From positions 1-21,413 of the forward strand of contig WAJY01000144.1 of the NCBI GenBank assembly GCA_015523645.1: 21,413 nt of DNA, written 5' to 3'. Position 1 is the stretch's first letter, and every line of letters begins with the position of its first letter. The position numbers and the translations under genes are program-made. Under the pieces are notes generated by a model, which was given only the letters and a program-made list of their open reading frames with translations, ran no database searches and was not told where the DNA came from. This document shows, one piece after another, positions 6,325 through 15,303 of this stretch. The stretch is from Geoglobus sp. (lineage in GTDB: Archaea > Halobacteriota > Archaeoglobi > Archaeoglobales > Archaeoglobaceae).

Positions 6325-6903
6325 CTATCCAACTTTAAGAATTTTTCTTATAATCTGTCCGAATGTTATAGAATTGAACATGTACCACCATATCCACCAG
6401 GGAAATATGAAATAGAAGTTTCCGGCATGAATTTCTCCGCCAAAGGGAACAACAACAGTTGGATTGAGGCTCGAAATTCTGTATAGCCACATGAATATGG
6501 GTATGGTCACAACAACCGTATAAAACATTGGATCGAACTGCATGCTCATGAGCTCTGATTGAAGCTTTCCAATTTCCTCTTTCTGGGGTTCAAGTCTTTT
6601 CAGCTTCTCTTTATTGTTCTTCTTCAAAGCCTCGGTATACTCCTTGTTGAATTCCATGACTTTCTGCTGGATCTCCTTCAATCTTTTATAATCAACCGTA
6701 AGCTTCTGAATGAGTGTGCTGTAGCCTGCAGTTATTATTGAGAGTATCATTATCGTATACAGGACACCAACCTCTCCATAGATGGGATCTAGAAATGGGG
6801 CAAGCACGTCTCCGAGGAAAGTTCTAAATTCATGACTTATGAATATTCCAATGAATATCGTTATGCCCAATGCCCTGAAAACATTCCTAAGAACTCTCTT
6901 CAT
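6325..6903 (-). CDS. YidC/Oxa1/EMC3-like membrane insertase (DUF106)
   Basis: A 192-residue inner-membrane protein of the archaeal DUF106 group, relatives of YidC, TMCO1 and EMC3 that help insert membrane proteins. An N-terminal hydrophobic region (about 10-24) and a second (about 47-64) precede a charged coiled-coil hairpin (about 72-115, rich in Lys, Glu and Gln). Two more hydrophobic segments follow (YTVVVTIPIFMWLY, and the tryptophan-rich FPWWIWWYMFNSI). The Met-rich loop MSMQFDPMF before the next membrane segment is typical of the group. ATG 6903 overlaps the secY stop as TGATG and follows a GGTGAGGAG site. Its position directly behind secY supports a joint role with the translocon. Confidence 0.88.
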   Translation of the reverse strand: MKRVLRNVFRALGITIFIGIFISHEFRTFLGDVLAPFLDPIYGEVGVLYTIMILSIITAGYSTLIQKLTVDYKRLKEIQQKVMEFNKEYTEALKKNNKEKLKRLEPQKEEIGKLQSELMSMQFDPMFYTVVVTIPIFMWLYRISSLNPTVVVPFGGEIHAGNFYFIFPWWIWWYMFNSITFGQIIRKILKVG

Positions 6904-8381
6904 CACTCCTCACCCAGAACCTTTCTGATCATTGGGTGCATTTCTGTGAGCTGCTCTTTTGCCAGATCCTCATAGAACTTGTAGGCGATGCTGACAGCAA
7001 GCAAGAGCCCCGTTCCGCTCACGTTTCCAATTGTTCCGAGCATGTTTGCAATCAGCGTAAGAAGTCCGATGGCTGCACCACCAAGGACTGTAACCTTTGG
7101 TATGTATCTCTCCATAAGTCTGCTGAGAACCTGTGGATTCCTTCTGAAGCCTGGGATTTGCATGCCACTCCTTGCAATCTGATCTGCTACCGTTCTTGCA
7201 TCCATTCCACTTGTCTCTACCCAGAAAATGGCAAAGAGAATACCTCCTGCGACAAGGATCGTTGCATCTATTGCCAAATGAAGCCCGATCATCCAACTTG
7301 GAAGGTCTGCAAGATATGGATTTGACTTTACCAAGGATGGCACCCAGTCGTATGGACTCCTTACAGGAGATATCAGGTACATCAAACCGCTAATTGGTTT
7401 TGTTCCCACAAATTCGCCAAAAAGGGTTACGCCCTTATTGTAAAGCACCATTCCAATTATCTGTATGTTTGCTTGTAACGCCCTAACAAATATCATTGGT
7501 AGAACACTCGCATATATCAGCTTGATTGGAAATCTTCCTCTGGCTCCTCTGACAGCAGCATGAGCTAGGGGTATCTCAACCCTTGTCCCCTCAGCATAGA
7601 CAACAAGCAGTATTATTGCTATCGTTGTGAAAAGAGCCAGCAAGCCGCCATTTATCAGGAGAAAAGTCAAGCCGTCTGCTGAAAGCAAAGCATCAACTCC
7701 ATAGGTCTGGGAGATCCATATCCATCTCGGAATTATGCCTGCAGGCATCTGTGAATTTGGAGGGATGGTCCAGTTAAACAAGCCTGTTATTATTGACTGG
7801 GCTATTCCTGCAAGAATGAAAAGAGAGACACCGCTTCCAATTCCCCACTTTGAAACCACCTCATCCATGTAAACTATAAGCACACCGCCAATGAAGAGCT
7901 GCAGAAAAATCAGAAAGCTTATGAAATTGAGGGACAAGCCTAATTGTTGGGCAATAACTGGGTTTGGCTTTAAAAAACCACCCATTATTTGTGGAAGAGC
8001 TTCAAGAGCAATCATAACAAAAACCAAGAACCTCTGAAAGTCCTGATATGCTGCTCTATCTTCAGGATTTGTTAGATCGAGCTTTATTATTCCTGCTCCA
8101 ACAAGCAACTGGAGAATTATGCTTGCTGTGACGATTGGACCTATACCCAAGGCTATAATAGAGCCAGTCTTTCCAGCAAACAGAGCCCTGTATTGTTCGA
8201 AGATATCTATTGAGCTTGGATCAAGCCCAAATACGGGCACATTTGAAAGAATGAAGTAGAGAAGGAGGACTGCAAGAGTCCACATGAATTTCTTGTTAAA
8301 TGGAACGTGACCTACTGGTCTCTCAACACTTGGAATTCTTTCGAAATACGGCTGAAGTGCTCGCAATACCTGATCAACCAT
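6903..8381 (-). CDS. secY: SecY/Sec61-alpha, protein translocation channel
   Basis: A 492-residue channel subunit of the Sec translocon with about ten membrane helices. TM1 begins near residue 31 (MWTLAVLLLYFILSNVPVFG) and is followed by a plug-like segment. IGPIVTASIILQLL marks TM2. Conserved cytosolic loops that contact the ribosome appear as AAVRGARGRFPIKLIYAS (loop 6/7) and RNPQVLSRLMERYIPK (loop 8/9). The C-terminus, EDLAKEQLTEMHPMIRKVLG, is cytosolic. The start at 8381 is preceded by GAGGGGTAGAG. It lies after rpl15 (19-nt gap) and before the insertase gene, as usual at the end of spc-type operons. SecE and Sec-beta are not in the window. Confidence 0.97.
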   Translation of the reverse strand: MVDQVLRALQPYFERIPSVERPVGHVPFNKKFMWTLAVLLLYFILSNVPVFGLDPSSIDIFEQYRALFAGKTGSIIALGIGPIVTASIILQLLVGAGIIKLDLTNPEDRAAYQDFQRFLVFVMIALEALPQIMGGFLKPNPVIAQQLGLSLNFISFLIFLQLFIGGVLIVYMDEVVSKWGIGSGVSLFILAGIAQSIITGLFNWTIPPNSQMPAGIIPRWIWISQTYGVDALLSADGLTFLLINGGLLALFTTIAIILLVVYAEGTRVEIPLAHAAVRGARGRFPIKLIYASVLPMIFVRALQANIQIIGMVLYNKGVTLFGEFVGTKPISGLMYLISPVRSPYDWVPSLVKSNPYLADLPSWMIGLHLAIDATILVAGGILFAIFWVETSGMDARTVADQIARSGMQIPGFRRNPQVLSRLMERYIPKVTVLGGAAIGLLTLIANMLGTIGNVSGTGLLLAVSIAYKFYEDLAKEQLTEMHPMIRKVLGEE

Positions 8382-8400
8382 CTCTACCCCTCATCAAAGA

Positions 8401-8934
8401 TCAAAGCCCAAGCTCCACTATCCCACCTGCACTTTCTATCTTTTCAATTGCCTTTGGTGTTGCATGCTCAACAACCACATGCATCCTCTTCCTTACTCTT
8501 CCACCTCCCAGCAGCCTGTAATAACCAATGTCAGCCAAATTAATTCTGTATGTTTCTCCCTCCTTCTCTGCAAGCCCGTTATCAACAAGCCTGTCAACTA
8601 TCGCATCGAGATCCCCAACGTTCATCTCAGTCCTAGATTTGAGATAGTTGTAGAGATAGCTGTCAACTGCTCCAACAGCCTTCAGCTCAATCAATCTCTC
8701 CCTGAGTGATTTTGAAAGCCTGTATTCTCTTCTCACAACACTTGGTCTGCTAAATCCGCTCTTGCCAATCTCGTATTTTCCCTCCTTTACAAGCTTTATT
8801 GTTCTAAGATACTTGTGCTTCAAAACTCCAGCATTACCTCTTCCCCCTCTGGTTCCTCCTCCTCTGTTCCTGTTTTCCCTTCCCTTTCCGCATGTCCTAG
8901 ACCCTCTAAATTTCTTGACCTTCTTTTTTGGCAT
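8401..8934 (-). CDS. rpl15: Ribosomal protein uL15
   Basis: A 177-residue large-subunit protein that binds 23S rRNA late in assembly. The N-terminal basic, glycine-rich tail includes KKFRGSRTCGKGRENR and GGGTRGGRGNAG, and the C-terminal globular domain ends HATPKAIEKIESAGGIVEL. The middle (about 70-135) carries an archaeal insertion relative to bacterial L15. An SD GAGGTGAT 4 nt before the ATG contains the stop codon of rpl30. Confidence 0.95.
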   Translation of the reverse strand: MPKKKVKKFRGSRTCGKGRENRNRGGGTRGGRGNAGVLKHKYLRTIKLVKEGKYEIGKSGFSRPSVVRREYRLSKSLRERLIELKAVGAVDSYLYNYLKSRTEMNVGDLDAIVDRLVDNGLAEKEGETYRINLADIGYYRLLGGGRVRKRMHVVVEHATPKAIEKIESAGGIVELGL

Positions 8935-8939
8935 TTAAA

Positions 8940-9401
8940 TCACCTCATCTTGTAAATCAGCTTTGATATGTCTTTCCCATGGTAGCCAAGATCTCCTCCA
9001 TAGCCGTAATGCCACTTTATACTTTTGAGCCCACCCCTTGGAGGATGCAATCTGAATACAGGTTTGAGATCTGGGAGATCTTTAAGGCTTGCCTTCCCCT
9101 CAATTACGGCATTGGCAAAATCCTCAATGCTTTCATAGCCAGTCTTCTCCCTGACATACTCGTCTGTCAGTCTTCTGTTGCCTGTTAACCTTCCTCTGTT
9201 TCTCAGAAGGAGAGCAAGCGTTTTTCCATCAATCTCTCCATAGGCTACATAATCTTTGACAACTTGAAGCATACCCTTATAAGACGGGGTCTCTGGAACT
9301 ACGATGCAGTGATACTTTCTGTGAAGCCTCAAAAGCCTGAGCGTTTCCTTTATTTTTCTGTGAACATCCACTTCTCCTCTCAGCCTTATAACCGCATACA
9401 T
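8940..9401 (-). CDS. rpl30: Ribosomal protein uL30
   Basis: A 153-residue archaeal/eukaryotic-type L30 (longer than bacterial L30). It opens [20 protein letters not shown] with [20 protein letters not shown] following, the standard L30 ferredoxin-like fold, and ends in the archaeal extension [21 protein letters not shown] 9401 is chosen because AAGGTGAG lies 4 nt upstream; the open frame reaches 9500 but those residues are an out-of-frame shadow of rps5. Confidence 0.95.
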   Translation of the reverse strand: MYAVIRLRGEVDVHRKIKETLRLLRLHRKYHCIVVPETPSYKGMLQVVKDYVAYGEIDGKTLALLLRNRGRLTGNRRLTDEYVREKTGYESIEDFANAVIEGKASLKDLPDLKPVFRLHPPRGGLKSIKWHYGYGGDLGYHGKDISKLIYKMR

Positions 9402-9406
9402 TTCGC

Positions 9407-9997
9407 TCACCTTTTGAGATAAACTGTCTGCTTTAAAGCCTCGAAAGTTGCCTTGGCAAAATTTATCGTTGTTTTTGTTTGTCCTCTTGCAAACGTCCAA
9501 ACGTCCTTAACACCTGCAAGTTCCAAGACTTTCTTTGCCACATCTCCTGCAACAAGTCCCAAGCCCTTTGGTCCAGGAATTAGGGTTACGCGAACGCTTC
9601 CTGCGGAACCTGAAACCTTTGCAGGTATGCTGTGATCTCCGCCACACCCGCATTCCCATGAGCCACATCCCATGTTAACCTTAAACACGTTAATCTTCGC
9701 ATTTCTAATTGCCTTCTGAATTGCAGGGGCTACTTGGCTTGCCTTTCCAACTCCAATGCCCACATAGCCATTTCTGTTCCCAACAACAGCCGTAACCCTG
9801 AACTTTAGCCTCCTTCCGCTATCTGTCATTCTTTGAACTAGATTTATCTCCAAAACTTCATCTTCAAGATCAGGCAAAAGAATGTCAACTATCTCCGGCT
9901 CCTTTATCGGGAGACCGCTTGCTATAGCCTCATCTATACTCTTTATCTTACCCTCTGCTACCAATCTTCCAAGTCTTGTGCTCGGACTCCATTCCAT
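9407..9997 (-). CDS. rps5: Ribosomal protein uS5
   Basis: A 196-residue small-subunit protein at the mRNA entry channel, involved in decoding accuracy. The N-terminal double-stranded-RNA-binding fold is seen as [19 protein letters not shown] and [20 protein letters not shown]. An archaeal/eukaryotic cysteine-rich loop, [15 protein letters not shown], follows, then the C-terminal domain with [24 protein letters not shown] precedes ATG 9997. The gene ends AAA AGG TGA, and that AGGTGA is the SD of rpl30. Confidence 0.97.
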   Translation of the reverse strand: MEWSPSTRLGRLVAEGKIKSIDEAIASGLPIKEPEIVDILLPDLEDEVLEINLVQRMTDSGRRLKFRVTAVVGNRNGYVGIGVGKASQVAPAIQKAIRNAKINVFKVNMGCGSWECGCGGDHSIPAKVSGSAGSVRVTLIPGPKGLGLVAGDVAKKVLELAGVKDVWTFARGQTKTTINFAKATFEALKQTVYLKR

Positions 9998-10001
9998 TCA
10001 A

Positions 10002-10559
10002 TCACCCCAGTATCCTCTCCCTAATTTCATCAACGTGATCGGGAAGTTCTGATGGTTTCAAACCTCTTTTCTCATACTCACTGAAAATTTCAGGCTTTTG
10101 CTCATAATAACTTGCAATGTGTTCTCCCCTGATTCTTGACTCATCTGGAAGTATTTCATCGCTATGCGGAACATCAAGTCCAGCATCTACAGCACCTTTA
10201 AGCACCGCAAAAACTCTTGACCCCCTTGATGGAGTTCTAAGTCCAATGTCAAGGATTGCTTGCTCAATGCCCGCCTTCAACGCTTTCTTGCCTATCAGCA
10301 ATCCTGTTAAATAGCTTGCAGGTGTGTTGTTCAGGTCACCCTTCCAGCCAAACCTTTCAAGCTCCTTTGAGTCTGCATACACGATTGTTTTGTCTCCATC
10401 TGGGCTATACTCAACAATCTGAGCTATAACACGTTTATTGGTCAGCCTAACAACAAGTCTAGGCTTTCTTGAGAGCAGGAGTTTGAGCCTTTTCCTGTAA
10501 TTTGTTCTTCCCTCTCTTCTCCTTCTGTATGGAACCTTGTATCTCGCTGATTTTGCCAT
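10002..10559 (-). CDS. rpl18: Ribosomal protein uL18
   Basis: A 185-residue 5S rRNA-binding protein of the central protuberance. It begins [20 protein letters not shown], with [17 protein letters not shown] and [18 protein letters not shown] farther on, as in archaeal L18/eukaryotic L5. Start ATG 10559 follows GAGGTGAG by 4 nt; the frame's extension to GTG 10568 lies inside that SD. Confidence 0.96.
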   Translation of the reverse strand: MAKSARYKVPYRRRREGRTNYRKRLKLLLSRKPRLVVRLTNKRVIAQIVEYSPDGDKTIVYADSKELERFGWKGDLNNTPASYLTGLLIGKKALKAGIEQAILDIGLRTPSRGSRVFAVLKGAVDAGLDVPHSDEILPDESRIRGEHIASYYEQKPEIFSEYEKRGLKPSELPDHVDEIRERILG

Positions 10560-10564
10560 TAAAC

Positions 10565-11011
10565 TCACCTCATCAGTCCATGGATTTCCAAATACTGATT
10601 GAGATGGGCAACACTTCTAAATTCTCCACCCTTTGCCTTTCTGTAAAGCATTCTGTAGGTTCTGGTATCTATTTCCTTGTTCTTCTTAAGCTCCCTGAGC
10701 CTTCTTCTCAGAGCCCTGATTCTCATAATCCAAGCTCTTTTCTTTGGCATTCTTGCTGTTGCTCTTCCCTTTCTCCTTCCATGTCCTCTTCTCCTTCCCT
10801 TCTTTCTCTGAGCCTTTCTCTTGTTTATTCTCGCTCTGCTTATTCCTTTCACAGGCTTCCTCTTTATCAGACCTCTTTCAATAAGCTCCCTGACATCATC
10901 CTTTGTGGCTGCTCCAGCCACCTCTTCGATAGCATCTGGATCTATCCAGATTCTGTTTACCCCGCAATCGAGTATTTTCGCAGCCATCTCTCTCTGAAAC
11001 CTCAGGTTCAT
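10565..11011 (-). CDS. rpl19e: Ribosomal protein eL19
   Basis: A 148-residue archaeal/eukaryotic-specific large-subunit protein with two long basic helices. Recognisable parts are [46 protein letters not shown] and a very basic middle ([18 protein letters not shown]), ending [16 protein letters not shown] 11011 is favoured over 11017 and GTG 11020 because AGGTGAT is properly spaced for it. The last codons are ATG AGG TGA, supplying the SD for rpl18. Confidence 0.96.
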   Translation of the reverse strand: MNLRFQREMAAKILDCGVNRIWIDPDAIEEVAGAATKDDVRELIERGLIKRKPVKGISRARINKRKAQRKKGRRRGHGRRKGRATARMPKKRAWIMRIRALRRRLRELKKNKEIDTRTYRMLYRKAKGGEFRSVAHLNQYLEIHGLMR

Positions 11012-11016
11012 CTGCA

Positions 11017-11427
11017 TCACCTTTTGATCGGATTCAGAATCTTTATCCCCATTTCTCTTGCCTTCTCCTCTATGACAAGCCTCTTCTTCAGTCCAACTCT
11101 TGAGGAAATTCTTGCAGCCTGGGTTGATGGATTTATCTTTTCAAGATCCTTCAATGAGAAAACCAAGATGTCCTCATATCCTGATGGATGCAAACCTCTT
11201 ACAGCTTTTGGAGATGAGAAGCCCGGATTTGGCAAAATTCTACCACTCCACTTCCCGCCATATCTCTCTCTGAATTTGTTGTGCCTGCCTTTTGGTCTTC
11301 TCCATCCCAAACCTCTCAATCTAAGCTTTTTGTGCTCTTCATAATGCCTGAATTCGGGTTTCCTTACCTTCAGTCTCCTCCTCATTCTAAGGAATCTGAC
11401 TTTTTCTTTTGGAAGATTCGGATTCAT
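11017..11427 (-). CDS. rpl32e: Ribosomal protein eL32
   Basis: A 136-residue archaeal/eukaryotic large-subunit protein. Typical blocks are RRLKVRKPEFRHYE, LRGLGWRRPKGRHNKFR, NPGFSSPKAVRGLHPSGYED and AARISSRVGLKKR. Start ATG 11427 follows GAGGTGTGTGAG, where GAGGTG is the SD; the frame extends to 11508 but the added residues come from the rpl6 3' end in another frame. It ends AAA AGG TGA, forming the rpl19e SD. Confidence 0.95.
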   Translation of the reverse strand: MNPNLPKEKVRFLRMRRRLKVRKPEFRHYEEHKKLRLRGLGWRRPKGRHNKFRERYGGKWSGRILPNPGFSSPKAVRGLHPSGYEDILVFSLKDLEKINPSTQAARISSRVGLKKRLVIEEKAREMGIKILNPIKR

Positions 11428-11437
11428 CTCACACACC

Positions 11438-11977
11438 TCATGGCTTCTCAACAATGTAAATTCCATCCTGGAATATTCTAACATCAAGATTCTTCTTTTT
11501 TGTTGCAAGCTCGAGATTTGCAGCGGTCTGACCGCACTCTTCCTTGTCTATTCCGGTTACAATTATCTCGTTTCCAGAAACTTTAACCTGACACCTTCCA
11601 AATATTTTCGCCCTTCTGGGATGCTTCTCTCCAAGGAAGTTCTCTATTATAACCTCATCACCCTCAACCCTGACCTTCATGGGAAAGTGAGAGTAGAGGA
11701 TCTTGAGTCTGTATTCAAAACCTTCCGTTACACCTTTAATAAGATTGTTAATGTGGGATGCAAAGGTTCCAACCATCGCCCTTACCTTTGACTTCTTATC
11801 CGTTGTATAGACCCTAATTCTTCCATCCTCAGTTTTTTCAATGTGAATCCCACGATATTTCAGAAACCTAGAATTCTCTCCTTTTGGTCCTGAAGCTCTG
11901 ATGGTAAAGCCAGCAAGCGTATCTCCCTCAATCTCGATGCTCACACCCTCTGGAACGTTCACAAATCTCTCTTCCAT
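11438..11977 (-). CDS. rpl6: Ribosomal protein uL6
   Basis: A 179-residue protein near the GTPase-associated centre of the large subunit, with two related L6 domains. The first includes [20 protein letters not shown], the second [20 protein letters not shown] and [32 protein letters not shown] precedes ATG 11977. Its stop overlaps the SD of rpl32e (TGAGGTG). Confidence 0.96.
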   Translation of the reverse strand: MEERFVNVPEGVSIEIEGDTLAGFTIRASGPKGENSRFLKYRGIHIEKTEDGRIRVYTTDKKSKVRAMVGTFASHINNLIKGVTEGFEYRLKILYSHFPMKVRVEGDEVIIENFLGEKHPRRAKIFGRCQVKVSGNEIIVTGIDKEECGQTAANLELATKKKNLDVRIFQDGIYIVEKP

Positions 11978-11987
11978 TTAAATCACC

Positions 11988-12377
11988 TCAGTAAACATAA
12001 GCCAGCAAAACCCCGCCAAGTCCTCTCTCCATTGCCTCCTTCTGAGACATGACACCTTCTGTTGTTGAGACTATCAGTATGCCAAAATCTCTTGCAGGAA
12101 GATATCTCTTCTCAAATCTCTCATACTCTGTTCTCTTCACCGAAAATCTTGGTCTTACTGCTCCACAATCGTTTATTCTCCCAGCGAGTTCAACAACTAT
12201 CACCCCACCCCTGTGGTTCTCCTTGACCTCAAACCCTCGAATGTATCTGTATTCCTTCATAACATTTAGCACCTTTCCGATCAGCTTGCTTGCCGGTCTG
12301 ATTTCGACCACTGACTTTCCAACAAGCTCGGCATTCTTTATTGCAGACATTGCATTTGAAAGCGTATCACTCTGCAT
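11988..12377 (-). CDS. rps8: Ribosomal protein uS8
   Basis: A 129-residue primary 16S rRNA-binding protein of the small-subunit body. It begins [17 protein letters not shown] and ends [20 protein letters not shown], with [18 protein letters not shown] in the middle, as in archaeal S8. ATG 12377 has GAGGTGA 5 nt upstream. A GTG at 12386 in the same frame lies within that SD and is rejected. Confidence 0.96.
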   Translation of the reverse strand: MQSDTLSNAMSAIKNAELVGKSVVEIRPASKLIGKVLNVMKEYRYIRGFEVKENHRGGVIVVELAGRINDCGAVRPRFSVKRTEYERFEKRYLPARDFGILIVSTTEGVMSQKEAMERGLGGVLLAYVY

Positions 12378-12387
12378 GATCTTCACC

Positions 12388-12543
12388 TCACCAGTACTTC
12401 TTAAACCCCAATTCCTTAGCCACCTCTCTAAAACACTGTCTGCAGAGATAAAGCCCGTATTTTCTCACAACACCGCTCTTCCTTCCACATCTCCTGCAAG
12501 GATTGGCGTTTCTACCAAATTTCTTTCTTCTCTCCTTTGCCAT
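12388..12543 (-). CDS. rps14: Ribosomal protein uS14, zinc-ribbon form (short ORF)
   Basis: A 51-residue small-subunit head protein, easily missed because of its size. Translation from ATG 12543 begins [16 protein letters not shown] and ends [14 protein letters not shown]. Cysteines at 16, 19, 34 and 37 (CRRC and CRQC) form the zinc ribbon of the C+ type S14 found in archaea. It lies exactly in the expected place between rpl5 and rps8. The stop TGA is followed at once by GGTGAAG, the rps8 SD. Confidence 0.97.
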   Translation of the reverse strand: MAKERRKKFGRNANPCRRCGRKSGVVRKYGLYLCRQCFREVAKELGFKKYW

Positions 12544-12545
12544 GC

Positions 12546-13046
12546 TCACTCAACCTCCACACCAAGATTTTTCAGAAATTCAAGGGTGTCCTCTTTGGTA
12601 ACCCTATGGGATTTACCGATCTTGCTCTTGCAAATTTTCCTTCTAGCTACCCTGTATCCCCTTCTTTTAAGCGAAACAGTTACATCCATACCGAATATCC
12701 CCATATCTGGATCATACTCAACTCCAGGAATGTCTATGTGCTCGCGAATGCCAAACGAGAAGTAACCATCCCCAATGATTCTTCCATTGACCCTATTTTC
12801 AAGGACTGTGAGAGCTTTTTTCAAAAATTCAAGAGCCTCCTCACCTCTAAGTGTGATTTTAGCACCGATTGCTTCACCCTTTCTTATACCAAAGTTTCTT
12901 ATTGTTTTTTTAGCGTATGTTGATGTGGGCTTTCTCCCTGTTAACTCTTCAAGGAGCTTAAGAGCCTTTTTCTGCCTTTCACCACTCTCTCCAACTCCTA
13001 TGTTTATCACGACCTTGTCTATCATCACATCTCTCATCGGATTCAC
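12546..13046 (-). CDS. rpl5: Ribosomal protein uL5
   Basis: A 166-residue 5S rRNA-binding protein contacting the small subunit across bridge B1b. Family blocks are [46 protein letters not shown] and [24 protein letters not shown]. The start is assigned to GTG 13046, which has GGGGGTG about 5 nt upstream; ATG 13037 and 13025 are possible but have no SD. The GTG lies 2 nt after the rps4e stop. Confidence 0.94.
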   Translation of the reverse strand: MNPMRDVMIDKVVINIGVGESGERQKKALKLLEELTGRKPTSTYAKKTIRNFGIRKGEAIGAKITLRGEEALEFLKKALTVLENRVNGRIIGDGYFSFGIREHIDIPGVEYDPDMGIFGMDVTVSLKRRGYRVARRKICKSKIGKSHRVTKEDTLEFLKNLGVEVE

Positions 13047-13048
13047 AG

Positions 13049-13747
13049 CTACACCCCCAGATCTATTACTGGCTTTTCATCTTCCTTGCTTCCAACAACG
13101 AATATGTATTGCTCTACGGTTGTGTATTCCTTTCCCTCAATTTCTATTGTCACGAGATTTGGAGAGGAACTCCTGACTATCTTGTATGACTTGAGTTTTC
13201 CTATCTCTCCAGCATGCTTTCCTCCTGTAACCATAACAAGTGCTCCCTCCTCAAATTTGAGATGCTGAATCAGCTCTTTTTCTGGTATTTTGAGCAAAAT
13301 ACTGTCTTTCGTCTTGTAATCATTACTTGCAAGGATGTTTGTTCCGTCAAAAAGGTTAAGCTGCACTCTGCCACCTTTCAGAGTTGTTTTGTTGTTTATT
13401 CTATAGAGTTTTTTGTCATGATCATCAATCTCTAAGGGTACGATTCTTCCCTTGTCATCAAACACCATTCTGTAATTGAGCCCCATCTTTGGGATTGATA
13501 TAACATCGAAAAGCCCCACTGGAAACTTGTAGTCTTTTCTAACAACTCCGTCAACTGTAATCTCTCCATTTGCAATGATCCTTCTTGCCTCTCTTGCTGA
13601 ATCAGCAAGTTCAAGAAAATCTCGGATAATAAGGAGAAGAGGAACTGCATTTCTGTCATGAGGTCCTGGAGATGGCTTCACAACCCATTTCTTGGTTTTT
13701 CTTGGTATTTTGTAGGTTTTGGGTGCACTCAATCTCTTTTGATGCAA
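13049..13747 (-). CDS. rps4e: Ribosomal protein eS4, TTG start
   Basis: A 232-residue archaeal/eukaryotic small-subunit protein. It contains an S4-like RNA-binding domain (SAREARRIIANGEITVDG, about residues 50-75) and a C-terminal KOW segment (ALVMVTGGKHAGEIGKLKSY). The start is uncommon. No ATG or GTG is available, and two TTG codons are possible. TTG 13753 overlaps the AGGTGAT site, while TTG 13747 sits 5 nt after it and gives M-HQKRLSAPKTYKIPRK, aligned with the usual S4e N-terminus. I therefore choose 13747. The stop is TAG. Confidence 0.93.
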   Translation of the reverse strand: MHQKRLSAPKTYKIPRKTKKWVVKPSPGPHDRNAVPLLLIIRDFLELADSAREARRIIANGEITVDGVVRKDYKFPVGLFDVISIPKMGLNYRMVFDDKGRIVPLEIDDHDKKLYRINNKTTLKGGRVQLNLFDGTNILASNDYKTKDSILLKIPEKELIQHLKFEEGALVMVTGGKHAGEIGKLKSYKIVRSSSPNLVTIEIEGKEYTTVEQYIFVVGSKEDEKPVIDLGV

Positions 13748-13753
13748 AATCAA

Positions 13754-14101
13754 TCACCTCTCAAGGATCTTCCTTCTGACTTCATCCTCCTCACCAAGCT
13801 CTGTAATCATCACGTTTGATGGATGGATTGGTATGCCAACCTCTGTGCCATCTGCTTTTTTCGTAACAACACCATCAACAAGAATCCTCAGAGACTTCAT
13901 ATCAACCTCAAGAACCTTTCCAGAATGTCCTGCAAAGCTTCCCCTCATCACTTTAACCTTGTCACCTTTTCTAACCCTTATTGCCCTCTTTCCATACTTT
14001 TCTCTGAGCTCTTTTGAAAGGGTTGCATGCAAAAATTTATGCCTCTGATGAAGTTTTGCTTCATACATCCTCTTTCTCTGCTTTCTCGGCTGTTTGGACA
14101 T
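13754..14101 (-). CDS. rpl24: Ribosomal protein uL24
   Basis: A 115-residue assembly-initiator protein of the large subunit near the exit tunnel. It begins [20 protein letters not shown], has the KOW motif [20 protein letters not shown] and ends with an archaeal tail. ATG 14101 follows GAGGTGAT by 4 nt; the frame's extension to 14119 lies upstream of that site. The gene ends GAG AGG TGA, which is also the SD for rps4e. Confidence 0.96.
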   Translation of the reverse strand: MSKQPRKQRKRMYEAKLHQRHKFLHATLSKELREKYGKRAIRVRKGDKVKVMRGSFAGHSGKVLEVDMKSLRILVDGVVTKKADGTEVGIPIHPSNVMITELGEEDEVRRKILER

Positions 14102-14111
14102 TTTTATCACC

Positions 14112-14510
14112 TCATACAATTATTGTGGCAATCGAGCCTATCTTACCGAACCTCTCAGCAGCCTCTCTAGCCACAGGACCTCTTATCTCACTTCCCTTGG
14201 GATTTCCGTTTGGATCTGTTATTACTGCTGCATTGTCATCAAACTTCACCCTAACACCGTTTGGTCTTCTGTATTCCTTTTTCTGTCTGATAATAACCGC
14301 ATAGTGAATCTGTTTTCTTATGTCTGGTGACCCTTTTTTGACACTCACAACCACAATATCCCCAACTCCTGCAGAGGGATACCTTCTCCTAACTCCCTTG
14401 TAGCCTTTTACCGCTATTATCTCAAGCTCCCTAGCTCCTGTATTGTCTGCGCAAACAAGTCTCGCTCCAGTCGGCAAAGCTCTCGGAATTACCGCCTTTC
14501 TGGCTTTCAT
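14112..14510 (-). CDS. rpl14: Ribosomal protein uL14
   Basis: A 132-residue protein at the subunit interface (bridge B8) and the binding site of several assembly and anti-association factors. Typical blocks are [39 protein letters not shown] and [20 protein letters not shown]. Its ATG overlaps the rps17 stop (CAATGA), and the SD is the GGTGG within the last rps17 codons, so it should be translationally coupled. Confidence 0.97.
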   Translation of the reverse strand: MKARKAVIPRALPTGARLVCADNTGARELEIIAVKGYKGVRRRYPSAGVGDIVVVSVKKGSPDIRKQIHYAVIIRQKKEYRRPNGVRVKFDDNAAVITDPNGNPKGSEIRGPVAREAAERFGKIGSIATIIV

Positions 14511-14830
14511 TGTTCCACCACCTTCTCAACTATAACAAAACTCTTTGTCTTGCTTATCGGTCTGCATTCAGCGATTGTCACAACATCTCCTGGCTTTGCA
14601 TCTATGCATAATGGATTGTGAGCATGCATTTTACTCCTTTTCTTGAGGTATCTTTCATACTTTGGAACATATCTTATCAATTCTCTCTCAATTACCGCCG
14701 ACTTCTCATAGGTTTTAACAACCCTGCCCCTGAACACCTGACCCCTCACTGGAAGACTTCCGTGAAAGGGGCAGTTTTTGTCATTGCACTCATTTTCAGG
14801 GGGTTTGACATTCAATCCTATGTCTCTCAT
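14507..14830 (-). CDS. rps17: Ribosomal protein uS17
   Basis: A 107-residue primary 16S rRNA-binding protein. The archaeal N-terminal segment has [12 protein letters not shown] (Cys15, Cys20, His23), followed by the OB-fold core with [17 protein letters not shown] and the loop [21 protein letters not shown] 14830 has AAGGTGAT upstream, which includes the rnp1 stop codon. Confidence 0.96.
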   Translation of the reverse strand: MRDIGLNVKPPENECNDKNCPFHGSLPVRGQVFRGRVVKTYEKSAVIERELIRYVPKYERYLKKRSKMHAHNPLCIDAKPGDVVTIAECRPISKTKSFVIVEKVVEQ

Positions 14831-14836
14831 ACTACA

Positions 14837-15115
14837 TCACCTTTTTATCCTCTTTGCGAGCATAATTCCTCTCATAATCCTCTCTTCTGGTCTAAAGGCG
14901 GTGAGGTCTCCATTAACCCTGTATCTCTCCCCATCAATTCTCACACAAAACACCCTACCTCTTTTTGCAACAGTTTTTATTCCCCTATCCGTTTCTATTC
15001 TGAATGTGTTCATGCTTTCATCCACAACCAGTCCCTTAATGCCCTCCTCACATTTATTTGGGCTCTCCACAACCTCGACTTCCAGACCGATCCAGTCCCT
15101 TGCCAGAACCTTCAT
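14837..15115 (-). CDS. rnp1: RNase P protein component 1 (Rpp29/Pop4)
   Basis: A 92-residue subunit of archaeal RNase P, the ribozyme that trims tRNA 5' leaders; it pairs with Rpp21 on the specificity domain of the RNA. The Sm-like beta-barrel is visible as DWIGLEVEVVESPNKCEEGI KGLVVDES, MNTFRIETD and GRVFCVRIDGERYRVNG. Its place between rpl29 and rps17 is characteristic. Here there is no SUI1/eIF1 gene beside it, unlike many euryarchaea. The ATG overlaps the rpl29 stop (ATGA), and it ends AAA AGG TGA, the SD of rps17. Confidence 0.93.
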   Translation of the reverse strand: MKVLARDWIGLEVEVVESPNKCEEGIKGLVVDESMNTFRIETDRGIKTVAKRGRVFCVRIDGERYRVNGDLTAFRPEERIMRGIMLAKRIKR

Positions 15116-15303
15116 GCACGATAACCTTCTTCTCTCAGTGAGAGTTTTACCCTTGCTATGTCCTTTCTTATTGCCCTTATCTGTCCAGGATTTTCCAGTG
15201 CTCCACCGCTCCTTACCAGAGTTCTCAGCCTCAGAAGCTCGTTTTCTAGCTCCATCAATTTTTTTAGCTTTTCCTCTCTACTCATTTCCCTTATCTCCTC
15301 CAT
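15112..15303 (-). CDS. rpl29: Ribosomal protein uL29
   Basis: A 63-residue helical hairpin protein at the peptide exit tunnel, near the binding sites of signal recognition particle and translocon. It reads MEEIREMSREEKLKKLMELE with RTLVRSGGALENPGQIRAIR after it, the standard L29 turn. ATG 15303 is preceded by a GGAGGAGGT site lying in the rps3 3' end; TTG 15309 falls too close to it. The gene overlaps rps3 by 26 nt and rnp1 by 4 nt. Confidence 0.94.
   Translation of the reverse strand: MEEIREMSREEKLKKLMELENELLRLRTLVRSGGALENPGQIRAIRKDIARVKLSLREEGYRA

Noticed and set aside
9402..9500. N-terminal extension of uL30
   Set aside because: The added residues are an out-of-frame reading of rps5; the SD and homology support the start at 9401.
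10502..11344. Long plus-strand open frame of 280 codons opposite rpl18, eL19 and eL32
   Set aside because: Leucine/serine/phenylalanine-rich product typical of the antisense of very basic ribosomal genes; all three genes on the other strand are unmistakable.
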